Assembly (NCBI GenBank): GCA_045536015.1
Contig: JAZSMS010000007.1
Coordinates: 1-53,637, forward strand
Reading direction: 5' to 3'
Origin: JAZSMS01 sp045536015
GTDB taxonomy: Bacteria; Bacillota; Clostridia; Christensenellales; QALW01
Length of the DNA: 53,637 bases
Shown in pieces: positions 8,940 to 16,243 of the stretch (the stretch's first letter is position 1; every line of letters begins with the position of its first letter). The notes beneath the pieces were generated by a model that saw nothing but the letters and a program-made list of their open reading frames with translations, ran no database searches and had not been told where the DNA came from. The position numbers were made by a program, and so were the translations under genes.

Positions 8940-9623
8940 ATGAAAAAATTTAGTAAAAAAACTTTAGCAATTATTTTTTTCGTCTTAACCTGCTTGGTTA
9001 TGGCGTTAGTTTGCATTTTTGTCGGTATTCCACTTGCCCGCTTTGTAAGCACGCCCGAAGAATTCAGGCTTTGGATTGAATCTTTTGGTGTTTGGGGCAG
9101 TTTGGTTTTTATATTGCTTACGGCATTTCAAACCGTTTTTGCCTTTATTCCCGGCGAGCCGTTTGAGCTTTTTGCCGGATATGCATTTGGCTTTTTTAAA
9201 GGCACCGTTTTTTCGATGCTTGGCATTGCGCTTGGTAGTATAATTGTCTTTGCTTTTACCAAAAAATTCGGTCGCAAATTTGTCGAGATTTTCTTTTCTA
9301 AAGAAAAAATTGACTCGGTAAAATTTTTAAACGATAAAAAACGGCTGTACACCATAACGTTTATTTTATTTTTTATTCCCGGAACACCAAAAGATCTACT
9401 TACGTACGTTTCGGGCTTAACCCCCGTAAAACTTTGGCAATGGCTTTTGCTTACTACGATAGCGCGTATACCTTCAATAGTAACGTCAACTGTAGGCGGC
9501 AATGCACTTGGCGAAAAAAAATACATTTTTGCAATAATAGTCTTTGGAATAACTCTTTTAATAAGTGTTATCGGACTTTTAATTTATAACAAAATCAACA
9601 GTACTAAAGGAGTAGAAAAATGA
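8940..9623 (+). CDS. VTT-domain (DedA/TVP38-TMEM64 type) membrane protein
   Basis: 227 residues with about five membrane segments. The family signature region EPFELFAGYAFGFFKG (about 75-90) precedes a helix ending FTKKFGRKF, and FIPGTPKDLLTYVSGL is typical of the second half. VTT proteins are linked to lipid scrambling and undecaprenyl-phosphate or metal handling. ATG 8940 is chosen because it gives a normal membrane N-terminus (MKKFSKK). It lies 4 bp beyond the T-run of the SRP RNA and has no ribosome site; the frame is open upstream through the RNA gene. The stop overlaps the tyrS start (ATGA). Confidence 0.8.
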   Translation: MKKFSKKTLAIIFFVLTCLVMALVCIFVGIPLARFVSTPEEFRLWIESFGVWGSLVFILLTAFQTVFAFIPGEPFELFAGYAFGFFKGTVFSMLGIALGSIIVFAFTKKFGRKFVEIFFSKEKIDSVKFLNDKKRLYTITFILFFIPGTPKDLLTYVSGLTPVKLWQWLLLTTIARIPSIVTSTVGGNALGEKKYIFAIIVFGITLLISVIGLLIYNKINSTKGVEK

Positions 9624-10846
9624 AAATCTACGAAGAATTAGTTGCCCGCGGTCTTATCGCACAGGTAACTGATGAAAATGAGATTAAAGAGCTTGTAAAC
9701 AACGGTAAAGCAAAGTTTTATATTGGCTTTGACCCCACTGCCGATTCGCTTCACGTTGGACATTTTATGGCACTTTGCCTTATGAAGCGCTTGCAAATGG
9801 CAGGCAACCAGCCTATCGTTTTACTTGGTGGCGGTACCGGCCACGTTGGTGATCCTTCGGGCAGAACCGATATGCGCGCAATGCTTTCTAAAGAAACTAT
9901 CGACGCTAACTGTGCGGCTTTTAAAAAGCAAATGGAGCGCTTTATCAACTTTGAAGGCGAAAATGCCGCAATAGTAGTAAATAACGCCGATTGGCTTTTA
10001 AGCCTTAATTACGTTGAGCTTTTGCGCGAGGTTGGCGCTTGCTTTTCGGTTAACAATATGCTCCGTGCCGAATGTTATAAGCAACGTATGGAAAAGGGTC
10101 TTTCTTTCCTTGAATTTAACTATATGATAATGCAATCGTACGACTTTTATCATTTGTTTAAAGAATATGGCTGCAATATGCAGTTTGGCGGTGACGATCA
10201 ATGGTCAAATATGCTTGGTGGAACAGAGCTTATCCGCAAAAAGCTTGGCAAGGATGCCTACGCAATGACCATTACCCTTTTGCTTAACTCCGAAGGTAAA
10301 AAAATGGGCAAAACCGCTAACGGTGCAGTTTGGCTTGATGAAAATAACACTACTCCATTTGAATTTTATCAGTATTGGCGCAACGTTAGTGATAGCGACG
10401 TGCTTAAGTGCATAAGAATGCTTACCTTCCTTCCCCTTGAACAAATTAACGAAATGGATTCTTGGGAAGGCGCCGAGCTTAATAAGGCAAAGGAAATTCT
10501 TGCATACGAGCTTACTTCGTTAGTTCACGGAACCGATGCTGCCGAGAAGGCAAAAGAAGCCGCTTTAGCGCTTTTTGCAGGCGGAAACGACTCTTCTAAT
10601 ATGCCCACTACCGAAATCGCTCCTGATAAGCTTACTGACGGTAAAATTGGCATTTTAGACGTTATGGTGCTTTGCGGCATAACCGCTTCAAAGGGCGAGG
10701 CTCGCCGTGTTATTCAGCAAGGCGCAGTTTCGGTTAATGAAGAAAAAGTTACTGCCGTTGAGCTTATGCTTGACGAAGCCGCACTTAAAGAAGGAATAAA
10801 AATCAAAAAGGGCAAAAAGACCTTCCACAAGGCAATTTTAGGCTAA
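9620..10846 (+). CDS. tyrS: Tyrosyl-tRNA synthetase
   Basis: 408 residues. Class I signatures HVGH (45-48) and KMGKT (228-232, the KMSKS equivalent), Tyr-binding GGDDQW, and a C-terminal S4-like RNA-binding domain (about 340-405). It charges tRNA-Tyr. The gene overlaps the VTT gene by 4 bp and follows AAAGGAG. There is no room for a T-box leader immediately upstream, so it depends on the SRP/VTT transcript or an unseen internal promoter. Confidence 0.96.
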   Translation: MKIYEELVARGLIAQVTDENEIKELVNNGKAKFYIGFDPTADSLHVGHFMALCLMKRLQMAGNQPIVLLGGGTGHVGDPSGRTDMRAMLSKETIDANCAAFKKQMERFINFEGENAAIVVNNADWLLSLNYVELLREVGACFSVNNMLRAECYKQRMEKGLSFLEFNYMIMQSYDFYHLFKEYGCNMQFGGDDQWSNMLGGTELIRKKLGKDAYAMTITLLLNSEGKKMGKTANGAVWLDENNTTPFEFYQYWRNVSDSDVLKCIRMLTFLPLEQINEMDSWEGAELNKAKEILAYELTSLVHGTDAAEKAKEAALALFAGGNDSSNMPTTEIAPDKLTDGKIGILDVMVLCGITASKGEARRVIQQGAVSVNEEKVTAVELMLDEAALKEGIKIKKGKKTFHKAILG

Positions 10847-10852
10847 AAAATC

Positions 10853-10880
10853 AGGCTTTCTGTTTTCAGAAAGCCTTTCT
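10853..10880 (+). terminator. Terminator after tyrS
   Basis: 10-bp perfect stem (10853-10862 with 10867-10876), TTTT loop, followed by TTCTT. It overlaps the -35 of the next promoter by one base. Confidence 0.85.
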
Positions 10881-10909
10881 TGACTATAACCTCTGTTTTA
10901 ATGTATAAT
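10880..10909 (+). promoter_or_regulatory. Sigma-A promoter of the 10928 gene
   Basis: TTGACT (10880-10885), 18-bp spacer, TATAAT (10904-10909). Transcription would start just before the GAGGT site of the next ATG. Confidence 0.8.
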
Positions 10910-10927
10910 AAATAAAGTGAGGTATTT

Positions 10928-11554
10928 ATGAGAAACATTAAGTATATTATTTTAAGTATTTTGGGCTTTTTGCCTGCGGTTGCATCATTTTTTTCGATGT
11001 TTTTTTACAACAATATTTATGCCGTTATCGGAGAAAAAGCCACAATTTTATGTTGGGCTTTCCCCGCTATTTCAATAATTTTTCTCGGTATTCTTATTTT
11101 CGTATTATTTTATAAAAAAGACAATAAGTTTGCTATACCGATTTTTTCAGTTTTAATTTCGATTATTCTTGCTTTTGTTCTTATCTCCGACGCCTCAACC
11201 AACAAAATTCAATCGGACTTTTTAAACAACGAGCTTGCATTTAATAGTGCAATAAAGCAATTAAAACAAGAGCATTACGTTATTTCGGGCGACGACTACA
11301 AGATTAACGCCGGCACGTACGAAATACAAAACGAAGCACTTTTTTCGGCAGTTCCTACCAAGCAAGTAATGCTTACTAAAATAGGAGAAAAGCACAGTGC
11401 ATTTTTATTTATCACTATTGATAATGCAAAACGCACAGAAGGATATGCTTACGTACCCGATGGAACTCCACTTGATTGGGATCCCGCCTTTATTGAATGG
11501 AGCGACGCTTTAGACATTGACGGTAACTGGTATTACATTTGTATTTACAAATAG
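10928..11554 (+). CDS. Hypothetical membrane protein with extracytoplasmic domain
   Basis: 208 residues. Three hydrophobic helices (about 5-27, 37-62, 68-87) are followed by a ~120-residue soluble domain that includes a segment ending YAYVPDGTPLDWDPAF. I recognise no family. A start with GAGGT upstream and a strong promoter support expression. It is followed 12 bp later by the ThyX-fold gene, with which it is probably co-transcribed. Confidence 0.6.
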   Translation: MRNIKYIILSILGFLPAVASFFSMFFYNNIYAVIGEKATILCWAFPAISIIFLGILIFVLFYKKDNKFAIPIFSVLISIILAFVLISDASTNKIQSDFLNNELAFNSAIKQLKQEHYVISGDDYKINAGTYEIQNEALFSAVPTKQVMLTKIGEKHSAFLFITIDNAKRTEGYAYVPDGTPLDWDPAFIEWSDALDIDGNWYYICIYK

Positions 11555-11566
11555 AGGAGAAAAATT

Positions 11567-12184
11567 ATGATTAAAATTGAAAGAACCTCGGTAATGAATT
11601 TTGAAAATGCTATTCGTGGCGCACGAAATCCGCTTAACAGTTGGGCAAAAAGCGATAGTTATACTGATGAAACCGGCAACTTTGTTTTTGGCGAGGCTGA
11701 CTTAGACCTTGCAAAGCGACTTTGTCACGCAGGATCAGATCACCGCAAATTTATGCGAATGATCTTTGTTTCGGTAGATATTACCGCGCCGCTTTATTGG
11801 TGGAAAGAATTTGATACCTATAAGGTTGCAACTGTAGCAAACAGTACCTCTACAATGCATAAAATTCACTCTAAAGAGTTTACGCGCGAAGATTTTTCTT
11901 TTGATAAATTAAGTGAAAAATCACTTGCCTTTATGGACGAGCTTATTGCTTATATGGAAAAAATACGTCTTGATTACCTTAAAAACAAAAATAAGGACGA
12001 TTGGTATAATCTTATCCAGCTTTTGCCATCAAGCTATAATCAGATGCGTACCGTAACTTTGAATTATGAAACGCTTATTAATATTTTTTATGCAAGAAAA
12101 GACCACAAGCTTGACGAGTGGCACGCGCTTTGTGATTGGATAAAATCACTTCCCTACGCAAACGAGCTTATCTGCAGCAAATAA
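11567..12184 (+). CDS. ThyX-fold protein lacking the ThyX signature
   Basis: 205 residues. The pattern of flavin-dependent thymidylate synthase can be followed by eye: NAIRGARN (near N-term) resembles VRAAR; VDITAPLYWWKEF resembles the VKAPIFVARQW strand-helix; and LLPSSYNQMRTVTLNYETL then INIFYARKDHKLDEW resemble LPLNLYTRFFWTVNARSL then the following helix. The catalytic RHRxxSxNExSxRY signature is absent (KVATVANSTSTMHK in its place) and the dUMP-binding NARS is NYET. It is therefore probably not a thymidylate synthase. The function is unknown. ATG follows AGAGGAG. Confidence 0.6.
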   Translation: MIKIERTSVMNFENAIRGARNPLNSWAKSDSYTDETGNFVFGEADLDLAKRLCHAGSDHRKFMRMIFVSVDITAPLYWWKEFDTYKVATVANSTSTMHKIHSKEFTREDFSFDKLSEKSLAFMDELIAYMEKIRLDYLKNKNKDDWYNLIQLLPSSYNQMRTVTLNYETLINIFYARKDHKLDEWHALCDWIKSLPYANELICSK

Positions 12185-12187
12185 GCA

Positions 12188-12215
12188 AAAACCGTTGACT
12201 TTAGTCAACGGTTTT
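12188..12215. terminator. Bidirectional terminator between the convergent ThyX-fold and glmM-fusion genes
   Basis: 12-bp perfect stem (12188-12199 with 12204-12215), TTTA loop, A-run on one side and T-run on the other, so it works for both strands. Confidence 0.9.
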
Positions 12216-12218
12216 ATT

Positions 12219-13853
12219 TTATCCGATTTTTTCAATAAGCTCTGCAACTCGCGTTGCCATTTGGTCGCAAGTTTTTTGGTTAGAACATTCTACCATAACG
12301 CGAACAACGGGCTCTGTACCGCTTTCTCGCAATAGAATTCTTCCCTCGCTGCCAAGTTCTTCTTCAACCTGTTTAACCAGCGCAAGCACCTTTTCGTTAG
12401 AAGTTATGAATGCTTTATTTTTAACAGGAATATTTTTAATTGTCTGTGGGAACATTTTTACCGGCTCGGCAAGTTCGGAAAGCGCAAGCTTGCGGTCGAT
12501 TATTTCTTCTGCAAGCATTATAGCTGTTAAAATTCCATCTCCCGTAGTAGAATATTTACTTATAATAATATGACCCGATTGTTCGCCGCCAAGATGGTAA
12601 TTATTTTCTATCATACAGTCGTGAACGTATCTGTCGCCCACCGTTGTCTGAACGTAGCCGATATTTGCCTGCTCGAGCGCCTGATATAAGCCCATATTAG
12701 ACATAATAGTGGTAACTATCTTATTGCCCGGCAGCAAGCCCTTATCTCGCAAACGCTTGCCGATAATATACATAATATGGTCGCCGTTTACAACGTTACC
12801 TTTTTCGTCAACTGCAATACATCTGTCAGCGTCGCCGTCAAAGGCAAAGCCTGCATCACAATGATTATCGCGCACGAATTTTTGAAGCATACTTATATGT
12901 GTCGAGCCTGCCTGCTCGTTAATATTAAGTCCGTCGGGCTCGGCATTTAAAATATGTACGTTTGCACCAAGTGCACTAAAAACAGATTTTGCTATCATCC
13001 ACGAAGCACCGTTTGCGCAGTCAAGCGCAATTGATAACTCACGGTAAGAATTTGCCGCAAGCGAAATTAAATAGCCTACGTAACGGTTTCTTCCTGCAAA
13101 ATGGTCAATAACTCTGCCAATTTTTTCACGCTTTGCAAGCGGAAGATCTTCACCCTCAAAATCAAGATTATCAAACTTTCCGTCAATATAATCTTCTATC
13201 AGAGCAAGCGTTGCATCGTCCATCTTTTCGCCAAGATGATTTACAAGCTTAATTCCATTATCAAAAAATGGGTTGTGCGACGCCGAAATCATTATACCGC
13301 AATCAAAATTTTCCTGCCTTACAACGTAGGATACACTTGGCGTTGTAGTAACGTGAAGCATATATGCATCAGCACCCGAGGAAGTAACGCCCGCAACTAT
13401 TGCGTATTCAAGCATATAGCTTGATCGACGAGTATCCTTACCTATAACTATTTGAGCTCTGTGATTTGCAAGGTTTTTCTTTGTAGGATATTTTGAATAA
13501 TACCAACCTAAAAATCTGCCGATTTTGTATGCGTGCATCGCAGTTAAATCAGTATTTGCCTCACCACGGAAGCCATCGGTTCCAAAATATCTGCCACTAA
13601 AAACAACAGATTCTTTTGGCTTAAAAAGTGTTTCGGTATAATTAGGTGCAAGAGGAATTTCATCACGCACAAGCTCATCAACACTTAAATTAAACAAGCT
13701 TGCAAGCTGAAGCACTTTACTTATTTCTGGTAATGCCTTATCGGTTTCCCATTTTGAAATCGATTGGCGCGAAACCTCAAGCTTTTCTGCAAGTTCTTCT
13801 TGCGAAATCTGCACCGAGGTTCTGAGTATCGAAATTTTTTGTCCTAAAGTCAT
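12219..13853 (-). CDS. glmM: XRE-type HTH domain fused to phosphoglucosamine mutase
   Basis: 544 residues from ATG 13853. Residues 4-65 are a complete XRE/HTH_3 domain (QISQEELAEKLEVSRQSISK, then a second helix pair ending SVDELV). After a ~20-residue linker comes a full GlmM from about 87 (GRYFGTDGFRG): the phosphoserine loop SASHNP (catalytic Ser ~192), the Mg loop DGDADR (339-344) and the phosphate-binding RESGTEP (509-515). GlmM converts GlcN-6-P to GlcN-1-P for UDP-GlcNAc. There is no stop or frameshift between the two parts. Start: ATG 13853 has GGTGA upstream; ATG 13865 is also in frame but would leave a leader of only about 6 nt. Confidence 0.9.
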   Translation of the reverse strand: MTLGQKISILRTSVQISQEELAEKLEVSRQSISKWETDKALPEISKVLQLASLFNLSVDELVRDEIPLAPNYTETLFKPKESVVFSGRYFGTDGFRGEANTDLTAMHAYKIGRFLGWYYSKYPTKKNLANHRAQIVIGKDTRRSSYMLEYAIVAGVTSSGADAYMLHVTTTPSVSYVVRQENFDCGIMISASHNPFFDNGIKLVNHLGEKMDDATLALIEDYIDGKFDNLDFEGEDLPLAKREKIGRVIDHFAGRNRYVGYLISLAANSYRELSIALDCANGASWMIAKSVFSALGANVHILNAEPDGLNINEQAGSTHISMLQKFVRDNHCDAGFAFDGDADRCIAVDEKGNVVNGDHIMYIIGKRLRDKGLLPGNKIVTTIMSNMGLYQALEQANIGYVQTTVGDRYVHDCMIENNYHLGGEQSGHIIISKYSTTGDGILTAIMLAEEIIDRKLALSELAEPVKMFPQTIKNIPVKNKAFITSNEKVLALVKQVEEELGSEGRILLRESGTEPVVRVMVECSNQKTCDQMATRVAELIEKIG

Positions 13854-13877
13854 CAATTTCACCATCCTAACATTAAT

Positions 13878-13906
13878 AGTATATGCAAGAAATTGGTAAA
13901 GGTCAA
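13878..13906 (-). promoter_or_regulatory. Sigma-A promoter of the HTH-glmM fusion
   Basis: Minus strand TTGACC (13901-13906), 17-bp spacer, TATACT (13878-13883). The predicted start is about 18 nt before ATG 13853. Confidence 0.8.
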
Positions 13907-13926
13907 GCAATTAGAGTATACCAATT
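13891..13926. promoter_or_regulatory. Inverted repeat across the -35 of the HTH-glmM promoter (candidate operator)
   Basis: AATTGGTA (13891-13898) and TACCAATT (13919-13926) are perfect 8-bp inverted half-sites with 28 bp between starts, straddling the -35. An XRE dimer could bind here, which would make the fusion self-regulating. This is inference from position and symmetry only. Confidence 0.4.
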
Positions 13927-14022
13927 TATGTAACCCTACGGTTGCGCAACTTTTTATATTTTCCTAAATGCCCCATTTTTTACATTGTTTTTTCTGTTTG
14001 AATTTTATTGTAAAGGTAGCAA

Positions 14023-14048
14023 AAAAGCCAATCAAAAGATTGGCTTTT
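14023..14048 (-). terminator. Terminator of the response regulator/histidine kinase operon
   Basis: 11-bp perfect stem (14023-14033 with 14038-14048), 4-base loop, followed on the minus strand by a T-run. It lies 5 bp after the kinase stop. Confidence 0.9.
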
Positions 14049-14052
14049 AAAA

Positions 14053-15492
14053 TTATCTTGCAGAAAGTGTAAAGACAAATGCTGTTCCTTCACCTTTTTT
14101 ACTTGTAACGGTAATTGTTTCGTTATGCTGCTCTATTATACTTTTTACAATAGATAAGCCTAATCCCGTACCGCTTTTGTGTCCCGTATGTGCTTTATCT
14201 TCGGTAAAGAAGCGATCCCAAATAAATTTGATTTCTTCCTCCGAAATACCAATACCTTCATCACGCACGGTAATCTTTACTTTATTTTCAAAGCGTTCGG
14301 TCTTTAAAATTATCCGCTTATCTTTTGGCGTAAACTTAATGGCGTTATCAAACAAGTTTTGCAAAACTTGTTCAATCTTATCAACGTCAGCATACACGAG
14401 TTGTTTATCATTAGCAAAGTCTATTTCGGGAATAATACCCTTTTCGTCAATTTTTTGTCCAAAGCGTATAACTACTCTTCTTACAACCTCGTTTATATCA
14501 AACTTAGTCATCGTTGGCTTATCGCGTCCCGATTCAATTCTGCTTAAATCAAGCATTGTCTTAACAAGCTTTGTAAGACGTTTTGTTTCGCTTAAAACTA
14601 TCTGAAGATACTTTTTATTTTCCTCCGGTGGAATCGTTCCGTCAAGCATCCCCTCTACAAAGCCGTTAATGCTCGTCATCGGTGAGCGAAGCTCGTGTGC
14701 GGCATTAGAAACAAAATCACGTTTAGAACGGTCGCTCTTTTCAATTTCTTCCGCCATCGAGTTAAAGTTGTACGCAAGCTGACCTATTTCATCCTCACCT
14801 TTTATAACAATACGCTCACTTAATTTTCCTCTTGCAAGTTTTTGAGTAGCATCGTTTATTATCTTAATTCTGTTTGCCATCGATTGCGTTATAATAACAA
14901 TTATGATAAGACCTAAGGCCGCAACTAAAACTGCAGGAATAATAAGCGAAATCATCGTTTGGCTATAAGTATCATAAACCGACGAAAGATCTGAGTTGAT
15001 AATTAAAATAGCCCATGCTTTGTTGGGTGCAGATAAAAAGTACATTGGATAGCCAACCGTAAGTATCTGGCTTTCTCGATCTTCATCATAATGCTTTTCG
15101 GCATAAACAGAGTTTTCAAAAAAAGTCTTTTCATATATTTCATCCGAAATATACTTATTTTTATCAAGCACAATCATTTCTTCGTTATCAATATTATAGA
15201 TAACACGCTTTGAATCAGGATGAACAACCTGAATTTCGGCATCAAAATTTTTTGCAACCGTGGTTAATACAGGTATATTTGTTCCTTCATCAATGTGCGT
15301 TGCCGAAATTTCGCCGCTTGCAAACATTTGAGAAATTTGCTTTGCGCAATCAATAATATCGTTTTCTCTTAAGCGTTCCAAACTTGATAAATATGAATTT
15401 GTAAGCACCAAAGATAATACGCCGCCAAATAAAACTATTATGGCGACGTAGGTTATCAAAAGCTTTTTTTGTATAGAATTAAATATCTTCAT
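14053..15492 (-). CDS. Membrane sensor histidine kinase (PhoR/ResE type)
   Basis: 479 residues. Membrane helices at about 10-30 and 178-200 enclose a ~145-residue outer sensor domain. Then come HAMP (about 200-255), HisKA with the phosphoacceptor His in NAAHELRSPMTS (about 270), and HATPase_c with N-box NLFDNAIKF, G1 DEGIGISEEE and G2 GTGLGLSIVK. It senses an unknown outer signal and phosphorylates the regulator at 15479, whose gene it overlaps by 14 bp. The outer domain gives no ligand clue. Confidence 0.92.
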   Translation of the reverse strand: MKIFNSIQKKLLITYVAIIVLFGGVLSLVLTNSYLSSLERLRENDIIDCAKQISQMFASGEISATHIDEGTNIPVLTTVAKNFDAEIQVVHPDSKRVIYNIDNEEMIVLDKNKYISDEIYEKTFFENSVYAEKHYDEDRESQILTVGYPMYFLSAPNKAWAILIINSDLSSVYDTYSQTMISLIIPAVLVAALGLIIIVIITQSMANRIKIINDATQKLARGKLSERIVIKGEDEIGQLAYNFNSMAEEIEKSDRSKRDFVSNAAHELRSPMTSINGFVEGMLDGTIPPEENKKYLQIVLSETKRLTKLVKTMLDLSRIESGRDKPTMTKFDINEVVRRVVIRFGQKIDEKGIIPEIDFANDKQLVYADVDKIEQVLQNLFDNAIKFTPKDKRIILKTERFENKVKITVRDEGIGISEEEIKFIWDRFFTEDKAHTGHKSGTGLGLSIVKSIIEQHNETITVTSKKGEGTAFVFTLSAR

Positions 15493-16171
15493 TTATCTCA
15501 AACTTATATCCGATTCCCCAAACGGTTTTAATGCTCCACTCGTCATTGCCCTCTACTTTTTCTCTGATGCGCTTTATATGAACATCAACCGTACGTGAAT
15601 CGCCAAAATATTCAAAGCCCCAAACTTGTTCAAGTAACTGCTCGCGAGTATAAACCTTTTGTGGACGCGATGCAAGGAAATAAAGAAGCTCAATTTCTTT
15701 AGGCGGCATTTCTACCTTTTTATTTTTATAGGTTACAGTGTAGTCTGCTATATTAATAATAAGGTCTTTATGCTCTACTATTTCGGGAGCATCCTCCTGT
15801 GCAACACTGCGGCGCATAACAGCCTTAACGCGCGCAATAAGCTCTTTAGGCTCAAAAGGCTTAACCATATAATCATCTGCACCAAGCTCAAGCAAAAGTA
15901 CCTTATCAAATACCTCTCCCTTTGCCGAAAGCATAATAATAGGCGTATTATCAATTCTTCTTATCTCATTGCAAACCTGTGTACCGTCTTTTCCCGGAAG
16001 CATAATATCCAAAATAACAAGACGTGGTTGAAAAGCCTTAAAGCGTTCGATAGCCTCATCGCCATCTTCAGCAACAGCAACCTCATACCCTTCTTTTTCA
16101 AGATAAAGTTTTAAAAGTTCAGAAATATGAACATCATCATCAACAACAAGAATCTTAGGTTTAGTAATCAT
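15479..16171 (-). CDS. OmpR/PhoB-family response regulator
   Basis: 230 residues. Receiver domain with phosphoacceptor Asp in VILDIMLPGKDG (about 55), a switch region ending MLSAKGE, and conserved Lys in MVKPFEPKEL. The C-terminal winged helix (about 130-228) ends in RTVDVHIKRIREK. It acts with the kinase gene that follows. ATG sits behind GAGGAG. The regulon is not evident from this window. Confidence 0.94.
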   Translation of the reverse strand: MITKPKILVVDDDVHISELLKLYLEKEGYEVAVAEDGDEAIERFKAFQPRLVILDIMLPGKDGTQVCNEIRRIDNTPIIMLSAKGEVFDKVLLLELGADDYMVKPFEPKELIARVKAVMRRSVAQEDAPEIVEHKDLIINIADYTVTYKNKKVEMPPKEIELLYFLASRPQKVYTREQLLEQVWGFEYFGDSRTVDVHIKRIREKVEGNDEWSIKTVWGIGYKFEINEDI

Positions 16172-16212
16172 TTTTTATCTCCTCGACGTATTTTTGCATT
16201 TTTCTTAACTAT

Positions 16213-16240
16213 ATTGTATCATATTTTTCAAATTTTTCAA
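16213..16240 (-). promoter_or_regulatory. Promoter of the two-component operon
   Basis: Minus strand TTGAAA (16235-16240), 16-bp spacer, TACAAT (16213-16218), in the gap after mutS2. It allows expression separate from mutS2. Confidence 0.6.
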
Positions 16241-16243
16241 TAA

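Noticed and set aside
11567..12184. Functional thymidylate synthase ThyX
   Set aside because: The flavin/dUMP signature RHRxxSxNExSxRY is missing, so only the fold is claimed.
13927..14022. Short palindrome GTTGCGCAAC in the gap after the kinase terminator
   Set aside because: Ten bases with no linked promoter or gene start; chance occurrence cannot be excluded, and nothing else is visible in this gap.
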